Assembly (NCBI GenBank): GCA_037074765.1
Contig: JBAMDO010000147.1
Span: 186,001 to 250,000 of the forward strand
Origin: Mansonella perstans
Lineage: Eukaryota > Nematoda > Chromadorea > Rhabditida > Onchocercidae
Length of the DNA: 64,000 bases
Direction: 5' to 3'
The translations under genes were made by a program, and so were the position numbers. This document shows positions 27,194-38,199 of the stretch, in pieces. The notes below the pieces were generated by a model. That model was not told the origin of the DNA and did no database searches. It saw only the letters and a list, made by a program, of their open reading frames with translations. The number at the start of each line of letters is the position of its first letter. Positions within the stretch are counted from its first letter, which is position 1.

Positions 27194-28686
27194 AGCAGTC
27201 TGTGAGACCGGCACTTTAGGATATGTTGACCCCTCAATTATCTGTCTTAAGAATGAATATATTGGTAAAAACTGAGACAAAAAGTCGGGTTTTCCAAATA
27301 AAACTGTAAAAATAAAGAGTTTTGAATGTAAAAAAGCTGAATTAATATTTTCATATGTTTCGCAAAATACTGTCAACTTTACTTTTCCTCAGTTAGAACT
27401 CTTCATTTTCATAGTTCTTGTAATTTTTTATTATTGCTTAAAATAAAGTGCTTAAAACATTATGCTTGAAGACGATGCTTAAAATACATTATGCATAAAA
27501 TATGTGTTCCAAAGAGTTGCTAGTTTAAAATAAAATTGTTTTAAAGATGGAACTAAAACTTTCCCCAGATAAAAGAGATATTTTTATTATGCGCAGCACA
27601 ACCAAATTGATATATTTTGTTCTGTTCTAACGCAGCAAGTCTACGATTCATTTATGCAAATAAAATTTCGGTCAGTATCTCAAATAAGCAAGTTATGCGT
27701 AAAAGATTTTTAAATAATTTTCTGCTGCCAACATTAAATATCATTTGAATGAAATTTAACAGACACAATCAACAAGCAACAGAGGCTATATTTGACAAAA
27801 AAAAATACGCACAATATGCTATTAGGATTTCCCCGATACCTGCTCAAACGTGAGCTTGATCAAGCATGAATCGGTAGAGTTTCTTCATATTAGCCGTTGA
27901 AATCTTCTACATTTTGCCATGCGCATAAACATTTTACCGCGTATCATGTAATCAAACTCTATTCTGGGCACTACTAATCAATTAGATTATACAAATAATA
28001 AACCCGTCTTTTTTTCATATATATATATATATTTATGTTATTTGAGTAATCCATGTGACAGAAAGTTATTTTTCCAATGACTTCAAACCTGATGCAAAAT
28101 AGCCGAGTTTGATGATTAGTAAGGAAAAAAAAATGCAATAAAATGCCTATAAAAAATGGAAAGCAACAGTATTCAAGAAATTTTTTTTTATATTATAATA
28201 TATTCTCTAAAATTAAAAATGTCAAAAAAGACTAGCATTTTTGTGAAAAAATAATCCAGCTTTTCAAATTTATCATCTAAAATCTAATTATTGAATGCTA
28301 GAAAATATTATAATGATAAAATTATGCGTTGTGTAACCACTGCGACACAGAAACAGACCAACAGTGACGCAATTTCTTTTCCACAGTATCAATGTTCTTC
28401 GATTAGTTTTATCAGTTTATTACAATCAACTTTATCTCTCTAGAATAGGCATGGATTTGTTAAGAAAAGGATAATGTCAACGCTTTTTTTTTTTGAGGGG
28501 AATTGGTATGATAACGGTAACAAGCTAAGCAAAAGAATGGATATCAATTTCTTAAATACATTAACAGCTTAAATATCGAAAAATTGACGTTCAACGCAAA
28601 ATTTTTAGTAGTCTTTTCCCCATAAAACGTTTGTAAAAGCTGTTAACATAGAAAGATTATTCACCAACCAAACAAATTCACTGCTA
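27194..28686. other. Convergent spacer between the two genes of arm 1
   Basis: The 3' region of both genes. An AATAAA at 27297 is a likely polyadenylation signal for the secreted gene. A (TA)n tract lies near 28017-28032. No coding exon is seen. Confidence 0.5.
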
Positions 28687-30463
28687 TCACCTTCTTCCAA
28701 AAGTTTGGCCATCCTCGACATAACAATCAGCAGCATTTGCACCAGAAATACGCTTCATTTCGCTAACCAGTGATCTTATTTCAGCTACACTACTCAACAT
28801 TTCCCGGTATAATTCCACATTTTCTTCATAAAGACGTCTGCAAAAGCACTGTTGTTCGTGAAGTTTCGGGACTGACGCAGAATTGATAAGACTGAAATGA
28901 AACAAAAAAGGAAAAAATATATTATATTATAAATGATTGTGCCGTGACCAAAAGAGAATTATTTTAAATCACAGAATAGTTCCGTAAAAACCAGAATTTT
29001 TGTAGGGATTTTGGATTACAGTGAAAAATTATATCTGATAAAAAAAGAAGTTATTAAATATTTACTAGTACTAACATCTCCTCATCTAAAATTGTTGTAT
29101 CCCAGCTCTGTTCATCCGATCCATCATTAGGAAAGCATCCATTCGGTTGATCAAAAATACTATATTCAGTTTCCTAAAAAAATTTTTTAATAGATTTTCA
29201 TATACGCGCTTCACATTTAGGCTAACTAAAAGTTAATAGCAAAATCTACGCTTCAAAAGTTTTTATAACTAAGGAAATTAGAAACTTTTTAAATATAATA
29301 TCTCTTAAAGGCAATATAACTAATAGTTATTAAATAGCTATTAAAAATTGTATTAAATAGAGATGTAATCTGATTCGTCTACTTAAATCAAAATTCCTAA
29401 TATATCTGCTTTGCTCTCTTATGGTTATCGATTCGTTAACATAAGAGAAAACCCTGAAGTTTCCGATAATGTAAACAAAAAAAATACAACCAAACACTGA
29501 CAACTATCGCTTTCAGAGGAATAATCCTATGATTTGCTACAACACAAAAATTTTTCAAGCCATCGCCTAGCTCTCTTAGAGATTCCAGTGCTGTTGGCAA
29601 ACATTCTGCATGATGTTCTGGATATTCAACCACCAAATCATTTTTTGCTTTCAGCACACTTCGCTCGGATTCTAAAAACTATGACACTATGAAAGAAACA
29701 ATGATTTTTGGCAAAGGGAACCTGAAAACGTATCTTTCCAAGCAAAATTCAATAACAAAAGTTCATAAAGTTAATTGAAAAGAAATACAAAGGCTTAGCG
29801 AATTATTTCTATCAATCCAAATGAAAACTTATTAAACATATATAAAAAGACTTATATACCATTATCTCTTTTTTGATATAAGTCATCACATTTAGAACAG
29901 TAATAATGTATCACCGCCTGATCAGATAATTCGTCATGCCCATCATAAATTCTTACAGACATTCCATCAGGCTCCGGTACAATTAACGAAGTATAACCTA
30001 TGCTATTGGATGATGTAGAATATACACTGAAATTAGAAAACAAGTTAAAAAGTTCTAAGAGAAACTAGCGATTCGCCGTATTTTTCATAAGGAAAGACAT
30101 CGAAATACAAGTTATAGCGAATATAATGGAAATGATCCGCTTGCCTCTCATAATCTGTCGTTTCTGCGATACCGTTCATACAGACTTCGCTTATAAACCT
30201 AAAGCAAACAACCATAACACACCTTCTTCAAAGTTCACCACTGAAAAACCAATATTCTGCGTTTGAAGTTTAAAGCACATGAATTCGACTTGAATTTATT
30301 TCTTTAAAACTTGCCTCAATAAATAATCAATTTCTGACAATCTGCTTCCATTTATGTCATGATTTAGGACATCGCATTTAAAACTCAGTCCTTTCGATCT
30401 TCTACGCAAAGTGTAATTTGGCTGCACATCGATAATTGATTTATCCTCAACTGCTTGTTCCAT
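28687..30463 (-). CDS. Putative zinc-binding-module protein, 5'-truncated copy
   Basis: This is the inverted twin of exons 4-9 of the gene at 49225-52395. Exons: 30315-30463, 30109-30198, 29860-30026, 29505-29671, 29076-29173, 28687-28891. From the first ATG they give 876 bp (291 aa), fully open. The duplication edge at 30854 cuts in the intron before exon 4, so exons 1-3 with the first module are absent. The second module remains: HYYCSKCDDLYQKRDNG, then VEYPEHHAECLPTALESL. A C-terminal helical segment (CRRLYEENVELYREMLSSVA) follows. A remnant related to exon 3 (GKLNGNANSEHHPGC, about 30705-30765) precedes it but is not in frame with a start. The copy could be expressed from the exon-4 ATG if a promoter was captured. 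Otherwise it is a recently truncated pseudogene with no inactivating change yet. Confidence 0.65.
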
Positions 30464-30854
30464 CTAAATATATATATAACGATTATCAGTTGTTAGATTG
30501 AATTTCCGTTCAAAAAATGAAATACTGTCGCTGCATTTAAATTCCATCCTTTGATGGAATATATCAGTAAAAAAAAAATATTAAAGCTTGCAACAATATA
30601 AGTTTTCGATACAGTAAAATCCGAATAAACAAAGAAGACGACATTCTGATGAAAAAATATATAAACATATACATATATATATATAGGAAAATTTTCCGTT
30701 ACTATACGACAACCAGGATGATGCTCGGAATTTGCGTTACCATTCAGCTTGCCATATAATATGTATATATATAAAAGGCAGTACAGAAAAGTTTAACTCA
30801 TGCGATTTTCTTGCTGACCCTACCAATAGAAGATGAAAAGCATATCCAAATAAT

Positions 30855-31938
30855 GTCATCTTGATGACAAAATAAACAAATAAGAACAGCAAACATTTAG
30901 TAAAGAATTTGCTAGACCAGGCAATTAAAATGAAGAAACAATTGAATTCAAATTCATTTGATATTTAGTATGTTATGACCAAATTTTATGGTAGTCAAAG
31001 TAAGTTTCCCAAAGGATTCCACTTTTTGACAACACCAGAAATGATGCATAGTAGGCGCAATCACTTTTCTACAATGTTTTGAAATATTTAAATTCCTCCC
31101 AAACCTTGAATTCAATTGTTTAACATTTAATGTTACTGCAAACAATAAAAGAAATATATTTGACCATTTCGGTTTTTTTCTTTTTTTAATTTTTCCATTT
31201 TTTTTCATTTTCTGTTTTTTTCATTTTTTTGATCTTTTTTTTTCTTCTTTTTTTTTATTTTTTTCTTTTCTTTTTTTTATTTTTTTGCTTCCGTTTTCTT
31301 TTTTTTGTTTTTTTCTTTTTTATTGTCTTTTTCTTTTCGTTTTTTATTACCTTTTTTCTCTTTTTTTTTGTGTTTTTTTATTTTCTTATTTTTTACTGCT
31401 TTTTTTTTTCAAAACTTTAGTAAAACAACAATATTAGAAAAACAAAGTGAGCGTAAATATATGCAAAAAATCACAACCAAAATGAAAAGCAATTTGAAAT
31501 GCCAAACAGTTTTCTTGACGACTGAACGATTTCAGATCACGTTTTTCCAAATTTATTACGTGATTTGAAATTCGAAAGAAATATTTCATCTGTAAAAAGC
31601 GGAATCGAAAATTCGAAACTTTCGTTGTGATTTTTTTCAAGATAATAAAGGACTTGGAAAATAATAATAAGTAAGAAAAATAATAAGTAATTCAACAGTT
31701 AGCAACTTTATGTACAAAGTAAAACAAAAACAAAACAAAAAAAATTAAATAAAACTGCAAAAAAAATTTTGAAAGAATTGGTTACGTAATCTGCGTGGAT
31801 AGAAGAAAATTGGAGAGAAAGACGAAGCTTGGATAGCGATTGATCATCATCGGCTGCATGGATCGAATTGCTTACTCTTGTGTACCTGAAATATAAAGCA
31901 AATATTGACCGAGAAGGGATGTTTAATACAATAATTCC
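30855..31938. other. Left edge of the spacer between inverted arms; T-rich tract
   Basis: No gene was found. About 31165-31410 is an extreme pyrimidine tract on the plus strand (long T runs broken by single C, G or A), so one strand is almost pure T/C. The rest is AT-rich and non-coding. Confidence 0.6.
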
Positions 31939-33167
31939 TTATTTTTGAAAAAAAGAAAACTTTTGTTTAACGGGAATATAATATCGCTCTGCATCATCGT
32001 TTCTGCCCACCAGCTGAAGCCATCTACATTTCACAGCTCTTTCATTCATTGCAGCCTTCGTGGCCTTGGGACACCATTCCAAAGAATGGAGCTCCATTGT
32101 GGCTGCGATTTCTTCGGCGGAACAAATATGCGGTATATTAATGGAATGGCCGCACTGCTGACAAAAGCCTGATATAGGTATACTGTATTTAAAGTGCTTA
32201 GGCAAAATATAAAAAATTCCTTCAAAAAACTGAACCTAATGTATAAATTCCAAGGAGCTCACCGTTTCCTCTATGCATTTTGGCCGCATGAATTCGCGAT
32301 CCCTTTAGGGTCCCAAATTCCTTCAGGCACATACCGCACTCTACAAAGATTACATGTATTAAATTCATATAGATTAATCCGTATAAAATTTTAATCTGAG
32401 AATCAAACACTTTTAAACTTACCAATCATTACCGACCCGTCGGCATTACGATTCACACTATATGGGTCGATTTCCGGTACAACCAGCAGCTTTTTATATT
32501 TAGCTGGAAAACCTTCCACTTCCGGCACATGGAAGGCCTCCGGCCCAGCTGGTACTTCTCTGCGTCGTTCTCTTTCTACTGTCGGAACTCGTACGGTCTG
32601 GGAACGCCTAAAACATATATTCACAACATAAATAATAAATAACCAATAATAAATTACATAAATAATCATCGCAAATCATTCTCCCTTGCTTATTTGCTCA
32701 GCAAGCTGCTCATATTTTCCAAATGAATGCATTATAAAATAAATAATGTCATAATTTTTTTTTTTTTTAAATGAGCCGACAAAATAAGTTCAGTTTTACA
32801 TTTTATAGTGTACTTTATAATTAGTAGCTTTTATTACATTTGTATAAAAATGAACTTACAATACAATTTCACGCATTTTCACCGCTTCTCGTCGTTTCCG
32901 GACCATTGCTTGCGCTCTTGATGCCACATCGGTACTTTCCTCGTTGAGGAACGGCTCGTTGGTACCTGTCGCCTCTCCGCCAACCCGTCTTTTTCTTCCT
33001 CATCCTGCACCAGTGGCGCTACTGCTTCCACCACTCTCTGCAGTTCATGCTGCTGCTGCCGCTCTCCCAGCTGTTCTCGAGTTGGTGGAGGACTTGCGCT
33101 TTGTAATAGGTCCGATCTTGGTACATCCACTTCTTCGCCTTCATCATTTCTCTCCAATCTTGCTCTT
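31939..33167 (-). CDS. C2H2-type zinc-finger protein of unknown function, apparent frameshift in first visible exon
   Basis: Four phased exons: about 32870-33167, 32423-32607, 32263-32340, 31939-32168. The third holds a C2H2-like finger [20 protein letters not shown] with MH following (C-x2-C-x12-H-x4-H). The last starts [15 protein letters not shown], another possible metal site, and goes on [20 protein letters not shown]. Exon two reads [19 protein letters not shown]. In the first exon the likely reading is [20 protein letters not shown]...[12 protein letters not shown] in one frame, then [20 protein letters not shown] in another; the second joins exon two in phase at ATT|GTAAGT. That suggests a frameshift (real or assembly) near 32970. 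The 5' end is not identified. A single C2H2 finger near acidic and basic runs also occurs in N-termini of some non-LTR retrotransposons, so a retroelement origin is possible; no reverse transcriptase was seen. Confidence 0.5.
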
Positions 33168-33170
33168 AAA

Positions 33171-33515
33171 TTTGATATTTGTTAATCGAATCATGACTGA
33201 CTTAGTTTCTTTTTGCGAAATTTTTATGTCTGATAATTTTATTTGATAATATGCATTCCTTGCTTTATACAGATGCGATAAATTTATTGTTGATATGATA
33301 CAATTATATCTTTCATTCATATTTTAGCGATAAATTGCAAACAAAAAAGTTACATTGTCGATTGGAATTGATTTTCATGTGGAATGATTAGATTTGTAAC
33401 GGTCAGTTCAGCATATATCACCAATTGAAGTGTTATTCAAATTTTCGCCTTGTGAAATTCAACTTTCAGCAGATGACTTAAATACGATTTAAAATAATTC
33501 ACTGAATTTATTGAA
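33171..33515 (+). repeat. ~350-bp direct repeat, copy A
   Basis: Matches 37016-37375 in the same orientation at roughly 90 percent by eye. Shared blocks include GTTAATCGAATCATGACTGA, ACAGATGCGATAAATTTATT, AAGTTACATTGTCGATTGGA and GTAACGGTCAGTTCAGCATA. It begins right at the upstream edge of the zinc-finger exon. Confidence 0.85.
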
Positions 33516-33844
33516 AATTCTATTATTTTTTTTTTTTTAGAAAAAATTTTTTTAGAAAAGATTCTACACCCTAATTTCTCCAAATTCCTGAATTCCTAAT
33601 TTTAGTTTTTTGGTCATTAAGTATAACGAAGTTAAATGTTTCAAATTTAATTTGATTAAGCATAAATTTATAAATATTTTAATTTTCATCTAAACTGATG
33701 AACTAAGCATCCAAAAATTGAATTATTATTGGATAAATATAAGAATGAAAACGAACTATTGAATAGGTTTTCGTGATTCTCTCGTCATGTCTAATTACTT
33801 TCTTTGATGCTTCTGGAAATGTAAAACTAGTTTTAAACAACTCT

Positions 33845-34050
33845 TTCATAATAACAATAATAATGATAGCAATCATAATGATAATAATAATAATAGTAGT
33901 AGTAATTATAATAACAGTAATGACAATAATAATAATAATAGTAATATTGATAATAATTGTTATTATAATTATAATCATAATTGCAATTACAATAATAACG
34001 ATAATGATGATACCAATAATAACAATAATAGCAGTAGTAGTGATAATAAT
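33845..34050. repeat. Degenerate AAT/ATA trinucleotide microsatellite
   Basis: Long run of AATAATAAT-like triplets with GTAGTAGTA and ATAACAATA interruptions. It keeps frames open on both strands by composition alone. Confidence 0.9.
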
Positions 34051-36479
34051 ACTTCTCATAAACTTTATTACTTTGATTCAATTAACAAATTGATTTGTGG
34101 ATTTGTAAAAATTATGCAAAATTATTACATTTATGTGAAAATGGTAAATTTTGACTTTTTCAAATGAAAAAATTATCATAATTTCGATTATATTAACTAT
34201 CAGAAAAATAATTATCCACAGCAGTTAATCACTAATATATTGCATCATTCTATTGTCCAAGTAATTAATTATACTTTTATTAAATCTTTTTCGTTCATTG
34301 ATATATTTTTGAAATGATTGATCTTTTCCATGTTGTTCATGATCGACCATATACATTCCCGTGATGAATAGTACTAATGAGAAAATGAATAACAGGATTG
34401 CGATCAATATTTCATTCCACTAAAACTGGCTAACTATAATTGAAAATGCTTTAATGAGAAATTCCTGCGGAGGAATACGAAAAAAATAAAAATTAATTTC
34501 CAGTACGAATGTATTCTATCGATTTATTGATTGCATTATGAAAATTATATTCAAATTTTTTTTGATAAACTAATAATTATTATTATTGCCAATCAACTGG
34601 CATACACTAATTATTTCGTCCAATCAATTTTTAATGAAAAAATATTTCTGAAACGAATAAAATAATTTTAATTACACTTACACTGTTATAATTGCTTTAA
34701 GAAGTTAATTTAATAATAACAACATTTAATTGCTTGCTTTAATTATTTAGAGCTTGAAAATATATCATTTAGTAGATTGATTAAGAAAGCAGTCAAATTT
34801 GACTCTTTTTCTTTCTGTTAGAAATTATTCTTTTATCAATTAATTTTTATTCACTAGGATTGTGATTTTCTCACTTCTAATAATTGTAATTAATAAGCAT
34901 AGACAAATGATACAAAGATTTGCATTGTTACACCTTTTAATTACTAAGCGAATTTTCAAAATTAATTTCGTATTTTTATTAATCATTTCATTTTTTTATT
35001 TTAAGTTACAAAATTATCCGTTTTTATTTTAAGTTATCTTAAGTTTGTTTCTTGTCCATTTCTTTATCGAAGAAATAAATTTCGAAAAATTTTAAACTGC
35101 TACTGATAAATTTTCACTTCTTAAATACTCTTCATTCATTTTGTTTCTCATCTACTTTTGAATTTCGATACGAAAAAAAAATAAAAAATACACCTTACTT
35201 TTAATGGATCACCAATATTCGATCTGTAAAATTATTGTAATTTCTTCTGGCTTATAAATCATGTATTTCAATTTATTAGTTTTTAATTGTTTCGTATTTT
35301 TATTAATTATTATCTTACAGTTTTTTGGTTCTTTTGTGCTAAGACTTTTTGAAATTTTTTTTACTATTTCATTTCTTTTTTTATTACAGTAGTTCGATAG
35401 ATTTTAGTACCACTTGCTTGACCTTTTTTTTTTTAATTTTGATTTATTTTTAGCAGATTTCCAATCAATTTAGTGTTTAAAGCTTTTTCAATTCATTTAA
35501 ATTCAGTAGCATGAATTATTTGACATATTATTTATTAATTGGATAATTAATGAATATACATTGTAATAGAGTGTGCATTTGCGATAAAAATATTTGGACG
35601 AGCAGTTGAAACTTCTGCAAGTTTAATATTTATTCAAAATTAAAATTGTATATTTAGTAAAATTCGGAAATTACACCAAAGTAAGAAGGTATATTAAATT
35701 TATACTGATAGAAAGAGAAATGATAGGGGTGTTTTTTTAATTGATGTTAAATGATAATTAAGCATTTAGCGCCTAAAATTAAATGCAACATTACAGTATC
35801 AGTTAGGAAGCGAGAAGATCTTCCATTTACCAACTAATTATACAGATAAAGTAAATTAAGTTATTTATTTGTTTATTTTTTTTATTCCAAATAGAAATTT
35901 ATAAAATTCATCAAAAATGATTTACACTTGCGAAACAAAAATTTGACGGGTCATTGCATGTTTATTGATTAAATTGCGCACTAAAGTGAAGGTAATCCAA
36001 AGGAATTAATTACCGTACTTTCATATTTTAATACAATGCAATTTATTAAGAGAACGATAAAAAACTTGAAAATTGCATTAAATTAAACAAGTTAGTAATC
36101 AATTTTTTATGTCCAAAATTTCACAAAAAAAAAATTAAAAAAAAATATTTGTGAAAATATTACAAACCAAATGTATTTCCTGTCATACTTCTTTCTGCAG
36201 CTCTCTAAAATTGCATAAATATGTGTCCAATTGGGAAATATAAAATTCGGAATTAAAATTTGAATATTCGTTAATATTAATTATATTGGTTGCTTATTAC
36301 GACCTTTTTCTCTCTCTGTTGTTGCTAATTAATTGCTTAAGTCAACTAATTTTAACATTCTGTGTTGCATGTTGCATATTTATTAGCTTATAGGTTATAC
36401 TGTTCAAATATTTCAACATTACACCCTATGAAATCAATCTGAAGCAAAATTATTCGATAGATTATGAGATATTACCATT

Positions 36480-36575
36480 GTACTGTAGGTATTGTGACTG
36501 TATGTACTATAAGCGAAGATACTGTAGATGTAGATACTGTAAAGTAAATACTGTAAGTGTAGATAATATAAATAT
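36480..36575. repeat. Degenerate ~16-20-bp tandem repeat
   Basis: Repeated variants of TACTGTAGATGTAGATACTG and TACTGTAAGTGTAGATAAT. Short minisatellite in non-coding sequence. Confidence 0.65.
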
Positions 36576-37015
36576 TGGAGACGATGCAGTATAAACGCGA
36601 TAAATAATTCCCACATATATCACCAATGCATTAAAACTAATTAAATTTAATATTTTGCTGATGCAACGCAAGATTGCGAAAAATAAACGGTTATCATGTT
36701 ATTTGTAAGTAACATTACTGCTGCAAAAAAGAAAATGAGTTTTTGTCATAAAAATATCTTGGAAATAAAATTTGTACCTTTAGATATTTTTACCATCAAT
36801 TTATAATTTTATTTTATCATAAACAATACTTAATAATAATTGCTCTATTAAAAGTCTTTTTAGTTTTTTGATGAATATGAGAATGATGAAAATTTTTTGT
36901 TCCTCTAGAAAAAATAATAGCCTTATTTGGCCAAAAAATGGACCTAAAAGTGGTATTGATGAAAAAGATCACTTCAAAAAACCTACAACTTTTTTTTCGG
37001 CTTAGACTGATAATA

Positions 37016-37375
37016 AATTTGACATTTGTTAATCGAATCATGACTGACTTAGTCTTTTTTTTTTTGCAAAATTTTTATGTCTGATAATTTTATTTGATAA
37101 TATGCATTTCTTGCTTTATACAGATGCGATAAATTTATTATTGATATGATACAATTATGTCTTTTTATTCATATTTTAGCGATAAATTGCAAACAAAAAA
37201 GTTACATTGTCGATTGGAATTGATTTCCCTATATAATGATTTGATTTGTAACGGTCAGTTCAGCATATATCGCCAATTGAAGGGTTATTCAAATTCTTGC
37301 CTTGTGAAACTTAACTTTTAGCAGATGACTTAAATACGATTTAAAATAATTTACTGAGTTTATTGAAAATTCTGT
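37016..37375 (+). repeat. ~350-bp direct repeat, copy B
   Basis: Second copy of the unit at 33171-33515, same orientation, about 3.85 kb downstream, with a longer T-run (TCTTTTTTTTTTTG) and scattered substitutions. Confidence 0.85.
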
Positions 37376-38199
37376 TGCTGTATTTCTAGATTCTACATTC
37401 TAATTTTTTTTCTCACTTAATTTGGCTATGCTTTTTTCTCTTTCGGTGATAATTTCTTGAAAAGAACAGAAATTTTACCAGGCTAAAATTCGTATATCAG
37501 GATGAATATATGAATGCTGTGCCAATAAATGTAAAATTATAGGAATACACCAGAAGAAGCTTTCTGCAAATATTCGATCATTTTGAAAGAAATCGCTGGC
37601 GTGATAATGATGATTATGATGATGATGATGATTGCTATTATACATAGTTCTTCTATAAATACTATTGATTGCTTGTGACAAGAGAATATAAGGACAGACC
37701 AAATAATTGCACCGATAAATTTAACAAGAATGATGAAAATGTAATTCCATTCATTTTAATATTACATGAGAATTTTGTTTATTAATGGAAATGATTTAAT
37801 TGGAATTGTAATGGAAACGAGGATGGAAAGATTGATTGAATGTATTTCAATGAACATAAAATTAAGCATAGATTTTAGCTCATCAATTAATGCTTACCTG
37901 AAATTTTAATATTTTGTGCTTTCGTATTATCATAAATTGAATTAAATGAATATCAAAAGAGAAAAATTTTATTTGATTATACACACATAAATGACAATTA
38001 TAAGGTAAAGGTGATTTGATCAAATGACAATAATGATAATAATCAATCCTCTTACTTATAATACGATCATACAAAACAAATGCATATTTCTTTGAAACTT
38101 TGTGATTTTGATGACACGTAACCAGTAGCTTGATATTTATTGAGGGACATCAATTACATGATTGCATTACATAAGACATTTGATTGCATTACATAAGAC
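37376..38199. other. Non-coding stretch before duplicated copy 2
   Basis: No gene was seen. It includes a short (GAT)n run near 37610-37630. It ends in two tandem copies of TGATTGCATTACATAAGACA (38159-38200) exactly at the left edge of the duplicated block. Confidence 0.55.

Larger units (their letters stand above)
24445..30854 (+). repeat. Inverted segmental duplication, arm 1 (6410 bp)
   Basis: The reverse complement of 50231-56640 matches this block essentially base for base, with only scattered single-base and homopolymer differences. Left edge: TTCATTCCAAATGAAAGATT begins at 24445 with unrelated sequence before it. Right edge: CATATCCAAATAAT ends at 30854. It carries a secreted-protein gene and a convergent truncated zinc-binding-module gene. 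Confidence 0.93.
33516..37015. other. AT-rich non-coding stretch
   Basis: About 3.5 kb without a supportable gene, bounded by two direct repeats. It holds an (AAT/AAC)-type microsatellite (33845-34050), many A/T homopolymers, and a degenerate repeat of GTAGATACTGTA units at 36480-36575. Open frames through the microsatellite are rich in Ile/Thr/Val and are low-complexity artefacts. Confidence 0.6.

Noticed and set aside
31229..31420. Phe-rich membrane protein
   Set aside because: Translation of a poly-pyrimidine tract (TTT/TTC codons).
33703..34093. Ile/Thr/Val- or Tyr/Asn-rich proteins on both strands
   Set aside because: They are translations of a trinucleotide microsatellite that keeps all frames open.
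36434..36616. Tyr-rich minus-strand protein
   Set aside because: Produced by a degenerate short tandem repeat.
33171..37375. Intact LTR retrotransposon
   Set aside because: Direct repeats are present, but no gag/pol coding, primer-binding site or canonical LTR ends are visible.
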